Source: REBR01 sp033721915 (GTDB lineage Bacteria; Pseudomonadota; Gammaproteobacteria; Pseudomonadales; Oleiphilaceae). Taken from it: DNA of 64,000 bases. Below the pieces are notes generated by a model. It made no database searches, had not been told where the DNA came from, and saw nothing but the letters and a program-made list of their open reading frames with translations. A program made the translations under genes and the position numbers. The DNA is taken from assembly GCA_033721915.1 (NCBI GenBank), contig JAWWAC010000008.1, forward strand, positions 1 to 64,000. The letters run 5' to 3'. Of this stretch, positions 53,916 through 62,702 are shown piece after piece (within the stretch, counting starts at the first letter, position 1; the number at the start of each line of letters is the position of its first letter).

Positions 53916-56246
53916 TCACAGCCCCAGGGCGTCCGCCAGCAGGTCGCTGTCCGCGTCCTCGTCCAGTGGCACCGGATCCCGGGCATTGTCCTCGGTGTTC
54001 AGGCACTCGATCTGCGGGTTGACCACGGTGACCGGAGCGGACACGGACGGAACACGCTCACCATCTTCCATCTTGCTGGCGAAGAGCATGTATTCCCCGG
54101 CGGGCAGCACATTCTGGCTGTCCGGCATGGCCAGCTCCAGGTTGACGCCGTTGCGACGCTGGATGGCCAGCTCCACGGCCCGCTGGTCACTGTCCACCAC
54201 GTGGGTCATGACGGTGCGGCGGATCAGCAGGACCTTGTCCACCTCCGGATCATCCACCTGCATGCGGAAGTCCAGACCCGGCTCCACGGCTTCCGGTGCC
54301 ATCAGGATACGGGGGCGGTCATCGCGCATGGCATAGGGGGGCGTGTAGATCTCGAAGGAGGGGTCACGGCCGTCGTTGGGGGACAGACCCAGATCCTGCA
54401 GATCGATGTGGGACAGGTAGGCGGTGTTGATGGGGGCGTGGCCGCCGATCAGCACCCGGCCGTCGGGCATCAGCACGGCGGTGTTGTGGTAGGTGCGGGG
54501 GTTGATGGCCTCGGCCATTTCCGTCCACTGCTCGGTTTCCGGATCAAAGCGCTCTGCAGTGCGGATGGGCTCTTCCAGGCCGGGGCCTGCCACACCATCA
54601 CGGTTGCCGCCGCTGAATACGGTGACACTGCCATCAGGCATCAGCACATTGGTGCCGTACCAGCGAGGCTGGTTCAGGGGGCCGGTCAGGCGGGACTGGT
54701 AATCCACCTGGTCGCCGTCGGTTGTCACCGTATCAATGCGGCTCTGTGCGACGGGGAAGTAGCCACCGGGGCTGTTGAGCACCGCATAGCTGGGTACGCC
54801 ACCCGCTGTGAGCAGCTCCACATCCCGGTACACACCGTCTTCATCGGGCCTGAGTGGCAGCATGGTGGAGGAGGTGGAGCCTCTCATGCCACTGCCAATG
54901 GCCATGCGCAGCTGCTCTTCGCTCACCTCGGCATCACCGAAGGCTTCCGGCAATGAGCCTGAGTTTTCAATGACGCTTCCGGCCAGTGCCTCCACCTGGC
55001 TGTCAGAGAAGTGGGTGATATTCAGTGTGCTGGCCAACTGGTCCAGTCCCGCCTCGTTGAGTTTCAGTGGCAGGCCGGCGTAGGCGATGTCGTTCCAGCT
55101 CTGGGTGTCCGGGTTGTAGCTGGCCGCGATGTTCCACAGTGCCTGGTCGTAGCCCTGACCGAAGGGATTGAAGGCCTGGCCACCGGCGTTGTAGAACACG
55201 TGCCCGTTGGGCAGCAGGTGCATGCGCGGATACAGTGGCAGTGAGCGGTCGGCGGAGCTGGGGTTCTGGGTCCAGAGGCCGGCACAGGGATCGTAGGTCT
55301 CGGTCTGCACCACGTTGCGGCCACTCTGGATCGGATCTTCCGGGTAGACCGGCTTGATCAGCTTGGTGACACCGCTGGCGACGAAGACATCGCCATTGCC
55401 CATGGTCACCAGAGAAGGGTACCAGCGGCCGTAGTTCATGTCCCCGGTCTGGCGCCAGGTGTTGTTGGAGGCATCAAAGATGCGCGAGCTGACAATGCCT
55501 TCCAGCTCCGCCACACCCAGCGGGACATCGTCGTTACCGGGCTCTGAGTAGTAGTCGGTGCCGCCCACGGCCATGACACTGCCATCGGGCAGGCCGATCA
55601 CGTCGGAACAGAACAGGGCGCCGTCGTTGCGGCTGTCGTTATCGGCGTTGTCCAGCATGCCGGCGAAAGGGGTGCCACTGGTGAGGGTGGCGCTGTCGTT
55701 GCCGTCGGGGTTGGCGCCGGCCCGCAGTGGGTTGGGCTTTTCCCAGCTGGGGTTGCCGCTGGCATCCAGTGACAGCACCCGACTCTGGTCATTCACGGAA
55801 ACCTGACCGAATTCACCCACAATGGAGAATTCGACGTTTTCAGTGCCTTCCAGTGCGTTGGTGTAGAGCATGCGGTTATCCGCCAGCAAGGCCAGTGTGC
55901 CGGCGGCGGGCTTGCACTCCTGGTTGCCTTCGCTGTTGGTGATGCACTTCTCGTCGGTCTCGATTTCTTCGCCTTCGGAAGTGATGGTGGGTTCTGCAAA
56001 AGGCTCGCTGAAATGCCCTTTGGGGTTGATTTCCCCTTCAAAGGGAATGCCCCTTGAAGCACCGGGAGAGCGGTTGGCGCGACTGGGGTTGTTGGCGATA
56101 CCGGCCTGCTCTGACTGGGCGGATTGCGCATTGCTGTTTTCAGACGCCTCGGAGTTGGCCGTTTCTCCGGTGGGGCAGCCTGTCAGCACCAGGGTGCCTG
56201 CGGCGAGGGCAATGCCCAGATACAGTCGGCTCTTGGCAAGAGACAT
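53916..56246 (-). CDS. Galactose-oxidase-like copper-radical oxidase, lipoprotein (copy 2)
   Basis: A 776-aa paralogue of copy 1 (lipobox LVLTGC, Cys24). All the copper-site residues are present: Cys213 (LFCSD), Tyr276 (GRWYPS), Tyr586 and His587 (RTYHNTA) and His682 (TVMTH). The two copies are strongly similar across the propeller and diverge mainly in the N-terminal 80 residues and in the helical insertion near 415-450. The ATG at 56246 is preceded by AAAGAGGAGC at good spacing; the upstream in-frame extension lacks a signal peptide. It is the first gene of the second oxidase/His-protein pair. Confidence 0.87.
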   Translation of the reverse strand: MSLAKSRLYLGIALAAGTLVLTGCPTGETANSEASENSNAQSAQSEQAGIANNPSRANRSPGASRGIPFEGEINPKGHFSEPFAEPTITSEGEEIETDEKCITNSEGNQECKPAAGTLALLADNRMLYTNALEGTENVEFSIVGEFGQVSVNDQSRVLSLDASGNPSWEKPNPLRAGANPDGNDSATLTSGTPFAGMLDNADNDSRNDGALFCSDVIGLPDGSVMAVGGTDYYSEPGNDDVPLGVAELEGIVSSRIFDASNNTWRQTGDMNYGRWYPSLVTMGNGDVFVASGVTKLIKPVYPEDPIQSGRNVVQTETYDPCAGLWTQNPSSADRSLPLYPRMHLLPNGHVFYNAGGQAFNPFGQGYDQALWNIAASYNPDTQSWNDIAYAGLPLKLNEAGLDQLASTLNITHFSDSQVEALAGSVIENSGSLPEAFGDAEVSEEQLRMAIGSGMRGSTSSTMLPLRPDEDGVYRDVELLTAGGVPSYAVLNSPGGYFPVAQSRIDTVTTDGDQVDYQSRLTGPLNQPRWYGTNVLMPDGSVTVFSGGNRDGVAGPGLEEPIRTAERFDPETEQWTEMAEAINPRTYHNTAVLMPDGRVLIGGHAPINTAYLSHIDLQDLGLSPNDGRDPSFEIYTPPYAMRDDRPRILMAPEAVEPGLDFRMQVDDPEVDKVLLIRRTVMTHVVDSDQRAVELAIQRRNGVNLELAMPDSQNVLPAGEYMLFASKMEDGERVPSVSAPVTVVNPQIECLNTEDNARDPVPLDEDADSDLLADALGL

Positions 56247-56325
56247 GTTTCGCTCCTCTTTCAGTTGTTGTTGTGGATAGCGGCGAGCGGAGTGAGCAAA
56301 GTCCGTTTGGCAAAAAAATCGCCTA

Positions 56326-56336
56326 TTGTCGAACAA
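56326..56336. promoter_or_regulatory. TTGTTCGACAA dyad before oxidase copy 2
   Basis: On the minus strand the site reads TTGTTCGACAA, inside a larger 17-bp palindrome TGTCGAA-TTG-TTCGACA (56327-56343). It lies 79 nt before the oxidase start, comparable to the other two sites. Confidence 0.55.
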
Positions 56337-56477
56337 TTCGACACGCATCAATTACTGACACGATTTCATCTTTGCTTACGTTCCGAAATACTTTGAGATG
56401 CAGGTAAAAGCGTGATGGATCAGGGGCAGGAACGGGTGAGGCGGAAGTTGGGGCCGGGGACAGATGCCGGGGGCGTC

Positions 56478-56717
56478 TCAATCGTTACCAGAGCCCGGTG
56501 GGCCCGATGAGGAGGCATCGGCGATCTTTTTCTGGCGCAGCAGTGTGAACAGACGCACCAGGAAGGCCAGCAGGGTGACGGCCAGGCTGGCCACAAGCAC
56601 CAGCGTCAGATCCGGCAGCCGGGCGGTGAGGGCGAGTTCCGAGGCAAGAATCAGCCCGAGGGTGCCGATGCCGATCATGCCTGCCTGTAACAATGCCCGG
56701 TAGAATGCCAGAATCAT
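56478..56717 (-). CDS. Small two-helix membrane protein
   Basis: About 79 aa from the ATG at 56717 (MILAFYRALLQAGMIG), with two hydrophobic helices (about residues 11-30 and 37-60) and a charged tail (RQKKIADASSSG). An upstream ATG at 56795 would add 26 residues of low complexity. No family is recognised. It stands alone between the oxidase and parC genes. Confidence 0.55.
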   Translation of the reverse strand: MILAFYRALLQAGMIGIGTLGLILASELALTARLPDLTLVLVASLAVTLLAFLVRLFTLLRQKKIADASSSGPPGSGND

Positions 56718-56865
56718 GGCCTTCGGGGTGTCCTGCCTGCTGGAGTGTGTCAGAGTCTGCCTGAAGGGTATGTCCGCAGGGGCCCGTGGTGCCATTCGTG
56801 AAATCCACTATCGTCTGGCTGTGGCGCGGGTTCGCGGCGGTGATGCCTTTCCCCGGTAACGGCAC

Positions 56866-56894
56866 TTTCTATAGTGTGCCGGCCTTCCTATAAT
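56866..56894 (+). promoter_or_regulatory. Candidate sigma-70 promoter for parC
   Basis: A perfect TATAAT (56889-56894) lies 83 nt before parC; the hexamer 17 nt upstream (TTTCTA) is a poor -35. Likely but unproven. Confidence 0.45.
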
Positions 56895-56977
56895 GACCCG
56901 CACTTTTTGCGGCGCCGCCATGATGGCAGAGGCGGTGCCGGCACCGGGTTTTCCACCACAGAATAACAGGGGCTGCT

Positions 56978-59272
56978 ATGGCAGAGTTCGAGACCACCGA
57001 GGACGGCTTTGAGCGGGTCGCGCTGCGGGAATACACCGAGAAGGCGTACCTGGATTACTCCATGTACGTCATTCTGGACCGGGCGCTGCCCAATATCGGC
57101 GACGGTCTCAAGCCGGTGCAGCGGCGTATCATCTATGCCATGTCCGAGCTGGGCCTGAAGGCCAGCGCCAAGTACAAGAAGTCCGCCCGCACCGTGGGTG
57201 ACGTTCTGGGCAAGTTCCATCCCCATGGGGACAGCGCCTGCTACGAGGCCATGGTGCTCATGGCCCAGCCCTTCTCCTACCGCTACCCGCTGGTGGACGG
57301 CCAGGGCAACTGGGGCAGCCCGGACGACCCCAAGTCCTTCGCCGCCATGCGTTACACCGAATCCCGCCTGGCCCGCTTTGCCGAGCTGCTGCTCAGTGAG
57401 CTGGGGCAGGGCACAGTGGACTGGGTGCCCAACTTTGACGGCACCATGAACGAGCCCTCCACGCTGCCGGCCCGGGTGCCCCATGTGCTGCTCAACGGCA
57501 CCACCGGCATTGCCGTGGGCATGGCCACGGACATTCCGCCCCATAACCTGCGTGAGGTGGTCTCCGCCTGTGTGCATCTGCTGGACAAGCCCGATGCCAG
57601 CCTGGCGGATGTGTGTGAGCATATCCAGGGGCCGGACTTCCCCACGGAGGCGGAGATCATCTCCTCCCCCCAGGAGATCAACCAGCTCTATGAAACCGGC
57701 CGGGGTTCCCTGCGCATGCGGGCCCGCTGGGTGAAGGACGGCGGTGAGGTGATTGTCACGGACCTGCCCCACCATGTCTCCGGCAACAAGGTGCTGGAGC
57801 AGATCGCCGCACAGATGCAGGCCAAGAAGCTGCCCATGGTGGCGGATCTGCGGGATGAGTCGGACCATGAGAACCCCACCCGGCTGGTGATTGTGCCCCG
57901 TTCCAACCGGGTGGACCTGGATGAGCTGATGGTGCATCTGTTTGCCACCACGGACCTGGAGAAGACCTACCGGGCCAACCTCAACGTGATCGGCAACGAC
58001 GGCCGCCCGGCGGTGAAGAACCTGCGCACACTGCTCAGTGAGTGGCTGGATTACCGCCGCAGCACTGTGACCCGCCGTCTCAGGCACCGCCTGGACAAGG
58101 TGGAGGCCCGCCTGCATCTGCTGGAAGGCCTGCTGATTGCCTACCTCAACCTGGATGAGGTGATCCATATCATCCGCACCGAGGACAAACCCAAGCCCGC
58201 GCTGATCGAGCGGTTTGCGCTCACGGCGGATCAGGCCGAGGCCATACTGGAGCTGAAGCTGCGCAACCTGGCCAAGCTCGAGGAAATGAAAATCCGTGGC
58301 GAGCAGGACGAGCTCAGCGAAGAGCGCAGGGAGCTGCAGCGGGTGCTGGGCAGTGACGAGCACCTGCGTGAGCTGATCAAGTCCGAACTGATCGCCGACG
58401 CGGAAGAGTACGGTGATGACCGGCGCTCTCCCATTGTCCGTCGCAGCGAGGCCCGTGCCTTCTCACAGGCGGATCTGGTGGCCAACGACCCCATTACCGT
58501 GGTGCTCTCGGAGAAGGGCTGGGTGCGCTCCGCCAAGGGCCATGACATCGACCCCAGCGGTCTGAACTACAAGGCCGGGGACCGTTATGCCCTGTCGGTG
58601 CGTGGTCGCAGCAACCAGCAGGCGCTGTTTCTCGACTCCAGCGGGCGCAGCTACGCCATACCCGCCCATACACTGCCCTCGGCCCGTGGCCAGGGTGAGC
58701 CGCTGACCACCCGCATCAACCCGCAGCCGGGAGTCAGCTTTGCCGGTGTCCTGATGGGGCGTCCCGAGCAGCGTGTCCTGCTGACCACCAGCGCCGGCTA
58801 TGGCTTCGTCACCCGACTGGCGGACCTGCACAGCAAAAACCGCAACGGCAAGGCCGTCATGACGGTGTCCAAGGGTGGGCGCATACTGCCGCCCAGGCCC
58901 ATACCCGAGGGGGACGGAGAGGCGCGCTACCTGATGGCCGTCTCCAACGAGGGACGCATGCTGGTGTTCCCGCTGGAGCAACTGCCTGAGATGGCCAAGG
59001 GCAAGGGCAACAAGATCCTGGCCATTCCCTCGGCCCGGGTGCAGAGCGGTGAGGAGTACCTGGTGGAGGCGGTGAGCTTCTCCCAGTCCGACGAGGTGGT
59101 GCTGCACGCCGGCAAGCGGCACCTGAAGCTGCGTTTCTCGGACCTGGACCATTACCGGGGTGAGCGTGGCCGCCGTGGCCACAAGCTGCCCCGCGGGCTG
59201 CAGAGGGTGGACCGCATTGAGGTGATCCCCGCCGCCCCGGAGCCGTCTCAGGAGCCGGAAAACCATGAGTGA
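56978..59272 (+). CDS. parC: DNA topoisomerase IV subunit A
   Basis: A 764-aa breakage-reunion subunit. The catalytic tyrosine is Tyr126 in AAMRYTE, and the quinolone-determining region reads GKFHPHGDSACYEAMV, with Ser86 and Glu90 at the positions of E. coli Ser80 and Glu84, so no classical resistance change is present. The C-terminal DNA-wrapping domain (about 500-750) lacks a GyrA box, which fits ParC. It partners ParE at 44.2 kb. Its last codons overlap the serB start by 8 nt. Confidence 0.97.
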   Translation: MAEFETTEDGFERVALREYTEKAYLDYSMYVILDRALPNIGDGLKPVQRRIIYAMSELGLKASAKYKKSARTVGDVLGKFHPHGDSACYEAMVLMAQPFSYRYPLVDGQGNWGSPDDPKSFAAMRYTESRLARFAELLLSELGQGTVDWVPNFDGTMNEPSTLPARVPHVLLNGTTGIAVGMATDIPPHNLREVVSACVHLLDKPDASLADVCEHIQGPDFPTEAEIISSPQEINQLYETGRGSLRMRARWVKDGGEVIVTDLPHHVSGNKVLEQIAAQMQAKKLPMVADLRDESDHENPTRLVIVPRSNRVDLDELMVHLFATTDLEKTYRANLNVIGNDGRPAVKNLRTLLSEWLDYRRSTVTRRLRHRLDKVEARLHLLEGLLIAYLNLDEVIHIIRTEDKPKPALIERFALTADQAEAILELKLRNLAKLEEMKIRGEQDELSEERRELQRVLGSDEHLRELIKSELIADAEEYGDDRRSPIVRRSEARAFSQADLVANDPITVVLSEKGWVRSAKGHDIDPSGLNYKAGDRYALSVRGRSNQQALFLDSSGRSYAIPAHTLPSARGQGEPLTTRINPQPGVSFAGVLMGRPEQRVLLTTSAGYGFVTRLADLHSKNRNGKAVMTVSKGGRILPPRPIPEGDGEARYLMAVSNEGRMLVFPLEQLPEMAKGKGNKILAIPSARVQSGEEYLVEAVSFSQSDEVVLHAGKRHLKLRFSDLDHYRGERGRRGHKLPRGLQRVDRIEVIPAAPEPSQEPENHE

Positions 59273-60497
59273 GCTGATACTGATCAACGTCTCCGGCCGT
59301 GACAAGCCGGGGCTGACCTCCGAGATCACGGGCATCATGGGGCAGTTTGGCGTGCGCATCCTGGACATCGGCCAGGCGGTGATCCACGACCACCTGACCT
59401 GGGGCATCGTGGCGGAGGTGCCGGACGAGGACAAGGCCCCGGCGGTGTTCAAGGAACTGCTGTTCCGCATTCACGAACTGGATCTGCAGGTGCGCTTTGA
59501 GCCCATTACCCGTGAGTCCTACGAGGAGTGGGTGGCGGGCAAGGGCCGTGCCCGCTACGTGGTGACACTGATTGCCCGTGACATCACCGCCGAGCAGATT
59601 GCCCGGGTGTCGGGCATCACCGCCCGGCACGGTCTGAATATCGACAATATCAGCCGCCTGTCCGGGCGCCCTTCACTGGAGGCGGGGCGTAACCGCATTG
59701 CCTGCGTGGAATTCTCGGTGCGGGGCACGCCGGAGGACCTGGAGCAGCTGCGGGCGGATTTTCTGCACATCGCGGCGGATCTGAACGTGGATATCGCCTT
59801 CCAGGAGGACAGCATTTTCCGACGCAACCGCCGTCTGGTGGTGTTCGACATGGACTCCACGCTGATCGAGGCGGAGGTGATCGACGAGCTGGCCCACGAG
59901 GCCGGAGTGGGGGATCAGGTGGCCGCCATCACCGAGCGGGCCATGCAGGGGGAGCTGGACTTCAGTGACAGCTTCCGCCAGCGCATCGCCCTGCTGCGGG
60001 GTCTGGATGAGTCGGTGCTGGAGAAGGTGGCCGAGCGGCTGCGCCTCACGGAGGGGGCGGAGCGGCTGATTGCCACACTGCGCAGCCTGGGCTATCGCAC
60101 CGCCATTCTCTCCGGGGGGTTCACCTATTTTGCCCGTCATCTTCAGCAGCGTCTGGGCATCGACTATGTCTACGCCAATGAGCTGGAGATCCGCGATGGC
60201 CGTGTCACTGGCGAGGTGGTGGGTGAGATCGTGGACGGACAGCGCAAGGCCTCACTGCTGCGGGAAATTGCCGAGCGTGAGCATGTGCGCCAGGAACAGG
60301 TGATTGCCGTGGGTGACGGGGCCAATGACCTGCCCATGCTCAGTCAGGCGGGCCTGGGTGTGGCCTTCCGGGCCAAGCCACTGGTCAAGGAGTCCGCCCG
60401 CCACGCCATCTCCACACTGGGGTTGGACGCCATACTCTACCTGATCGGGTTCCGTGACAGCGACCAGAGCCTGGAAGACCCCACCGGCGGTCACTGA
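59265..60497 (+). CDS. serB: Phosphoserine phosphatase with N-terminal ACT domains
   Basis: A 410-aa HAD phosphatase. The first 180 residues form two ACT-like regulatory domains. The catalytic part has DMDST (nucleophile Asp195, acid/base Asp197), SGGFTYF, a conserved Lys (RKASLL) and GDGANDLPM. It carries out the last step of serine synthesis, matching serA at 8.0-9.2 kb. The ATG lies inside the parC 3' end (ATGAGTGA), so it is translationally coupled to parC. Length fits the long SerB of Pseudomonas rather than the short enteric form. Confidence 0.96.
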   Translation: MSELILINVSGRDKPGLTSEITGIMGQFGVRILDIGQAVIHDHLTWGIVAEVPDEDKAPAVFKELLFRIHELDLQVRFEPITRESYEEWVAGKGRARYVVTLIARDITAEQIARVSGITARHGLNIDNISRLSGRPSLEAGRNRIACVEFSVRGTPEDLEQLRADFLHIAADLNVDIAFQEDSIFRRNRRLVVFDMDSTLIEAEVIDELAHEAGVGDQVAAITERAMQGELDFSDSFRQRIALLRGLDESVLEKVAERLRLTEGAERLIATLRSLGYRTAILSGGFTYFARHLQQRLGIDYVYANELEIRDGRVTGEVVGEIVDGQRKASLLREIAEREHVRQEQVIAVGDGANDLPMLSQAGLGVAFRAKPLVKESARHAISTLGLDAILYLIGFRDSDQSLEDPTGGH

Positions 60498-60551
60498 AGC
60501 CGGTTATCCGGGGCGCTGCGGGCTCTTGTGAGAAGGTTTCTGAACCGGGTG

Positions 60552-62642
60552 TCAGCCAGCGTCATTGAAGTCGTAGTTCATGGTGGGCATGGGCGCCTGC
60601 AGGTAGTAGCCCTGGATATAGTTCACACCGGTCTGCCAGAGGGTGGCCAGTACCGCGGCGTTCTCCACCATGGGCACGATTGTCAGCTTGCCCTGCTGAT
60701 GCAGTGTCTGCACCATCTCCCCCACCGCTTTCCTGGCTTCCTCGTTTTTCTGGATTTCCTGGGTGTAAGAGCCGTCCAGCTTCACGTAGGTCACCTCAAG
60801 GTGCTTGAGGGTGTTGAAGGGGTTGATGGCACCGCCGAAGTGGGTGATGGCCATGGGGCAGTGCAGTTTCTGCAGTGCCCTTGAGAGCCCTTTCATCTGC
60901 TTGAGATAGGTGGTGGCGTCGTTCTCCGAGATCTGGAAGATCAGCTTGTTGCCGGGAATGCGGGCGGCATTGAGGGCCTTGCGCAGCCACAGGACAAACT
61001 CCGGGTCCTGCAGGGTCTGGGCGGTGAGCGTCAGTAACAGCTTGGTGTCGTGACCCTTCTCCCGGTGGGCGGTGAGCTGGCGTATGGTTTTGAGCACCAC
61101 CCAGCGGTCCACCTGGGCGGCCATATCCGCCGGGCCGAACGGCGGCAGGAAGTCGTAGGGGGAGACCTCTTTGCCGTCCTTGTCCAGCATGCGCACAAAG
61201 ACCTCGTAATGCTCCTCACCCTCGCCGCGCAGATTGATAATGGGCTGGAACAACAGGCGGAAGCGGTCCTCCTCCAGTGCCAGTGCAATGGCGTCGGTGA
61301 TTTCACTGGCGGACTGGCCTTCGTACAGGGCCGGGCGGAAGATGTGCAGGCCGTTGCCCTGCTCGTGCCCGGACTGCTCACGCACCTGGTCCGCGGCACT
61401 GTGGGCCCGCCCCAGCAGGTCCATGGCCTTGGGGGCGTTGTCGGTAATGGGGGCGATGCCGATGCTGACGGTCACCTGAACGGTACGGCCTGCGGCCTCA
61501 AACAGGTGGTCGGCGATCTTCTGGCGAATGGCCTCGCAGCTGACTTTCAGGGTCTCAGGGCCGTGTGCCGGGTCGAGCAGGGCAAAGGCATCGTCACTGA
61601 GCCGGGCCAGAATCACCCCCTTGTCCACCTTATCCCTGAGGATTCCGGCAATATCGCTGATGATCATGTCAGCACCGGGAATGCCCACCTGGGTCTTGGC
61701 CGCCAGCAGGTTATCCAGCGCCACAAAGGCCAGTGCCGCCTCGTGGCCCTTTTCCTGCACCGAGGCAATGCTCTGGTTGAGCTTCTCCAGCAGGTACTGG
61801 CGGTTGTAGAGCCCGGTCAGAACGTCTTCGTTGCTGATCTGACGCAGCTTGGCTTCCAGCTCGGTGTTGTCCTGTTTGGGCAGGACCACGATCTGGGTGC
61901 AGGGCTCGCCGTCGTAACTGGCCGGTGAAGCTTCGATCACCACGTCGGTGGTCTTCTCCTCGGTGTGCTGTATGGCGCACTCCAGACGGGTTCCGTTTTT
62001 CTGGTTTTCGGCAAATTCCCGCATGAACTTCTTGAACGGCTCCTGACTCTCCCGCGTCAGTACATCCAGTATGGGCACGCCAATCAGGTCATCCGCCTCT
62101 TCATAGCCGGTCAGTGACAGGTAGCTGTTGTTGCCATAAACATGCATGCCGTCATTGATGTAGGCAATGGCGTCCTTGGAGCTCTCCAGCAGCAGGCGGC
62201 AGCGCTGCTCCGACTCCAGCAGCTTGGCGTTGGCCTGGCGCTGCCCGCGGCGGGCGGCCAGGTTGCGCATTTCCCGCTCCAGCACCAGACGCAGCAGTGT
62301 CTGGTCGGAGAAGGCCAGCACATCCTGTGCGCCCAGTTCCATGGCCTGAACGCGCCGCTCACGGTCTTCCTGTTCCGTCAGAAGCAGACAGGGAATGTCC
62401 TTGTCCAGCCGTCTCACCTGGGTCAGCACCTGGTCCGGCGCCGGCTCCTGGGGCTTGTCCCGCAGCAGAATCAGGTCCCAGGTGCTGTTGGCCAGTGACT
62501 CCAGCAAATCGTCTTCCGAGGTGATCCGGTGTGCTCTTGTGGCATGGCCTGCGTTGCGCAATACGCTGACCAGCGCCTCGGCATCATTCTGCGAGGGATC
62601 CAGCAGTAGCAGTCGGATGGTATCGCTGTGTCTTCTGGCCAT
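60552..62642 (-). CDS. FimX-like protein with degenerate REC, GGDEF and EAL domains
   Basis: 696 aa in the order REC (about 8-125), PAS (about 140-255), GGDEF (about 268-435) and EAL (about 445-690). The REC phosphoacceptor position is Arg61 (DLILLRDK), the GGDEF motif is degraded to RLSDDAF (347-353) and EAL is EVF (480-482). It therefore is probably neither cyclase nor phosphodiesterase but a c-di-GMP receptor. The same layout and loss of motifs define FimX, which controls type IV pilus assembly. In Pseudomonas fimX also sits next to serB and a PilZ-like gene, as here. The symbol is withheld because orthology was not tested. Confidence 0.88.
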   Translation of the reverse strand: MARRHSDTIRLLLLDPSQNDAEALVSVLRNAGHATRAHRITSEDDLLESLANSTWDLILLRDKPQEPAPDQVLTQVRRLDKDIPCLLLTEQEDRERRVQAMELGAQDVLAFSDQTLLRLVLEREMRNLAARRGQRQANAKLLESEQRCRLLLESSKDAIAYINDGMHVYGNNSYLSLTGYEEADDLIGVPILDVLTRESQEPFKKFMREFAENQKNGTRLECAIQHTEEKTTDVVIEASPASYDGEPCTQIVVLPKQDNTELEAKLRQISNEDVLTGLYNRQYLLEKLNQSIASVQEKGHEAALAFVALDNLLAAKTQVGIPGADMIISDIAGILRDKVDKGVILARLSDDAFALLDPAHGPETLKVSCEAIRQKIADHLFEAAGRTVQVTVSIGIAPITDNAPKAMDLLGRAHSAADQVREQSGHEQGNGLHIFRPALYEGQSASEITDAIALALEEDRFRLLFQPIINLRGEGEEHYEVFVRMLDKDGKEVSPYDFLPPFGPADMAAQVDRWVVLKTIRQLTAHREKGHDTKLLLTLTAQTLQDPEFVLWLRKALNAARIPGNKLIFQISENDATTYLKQMKGLSRALQKLHCPMAITHFGGAINPFNTLKHLEVTYVKLDGSYTQEIQKNEEARKAVGEMVQTLHQQGKLTIVPMVENAAVLATLWQTGVNYIQGYYLQAPMPTMNYDFNDAG

Positions 62643-62702
62643 AACTGGCGCAATGCTCCTGAGCGTTCAATCAAGAGAGGCCGTTAAGCCTCGATGGCAA
62701 GC

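Noticed and set aside
50645..56246. Plain kelch-repeat proteins without enzymatic activity
   Set aside because: All galactose-oxidase copper ligands and the crosslink cysteine are present in both copies.
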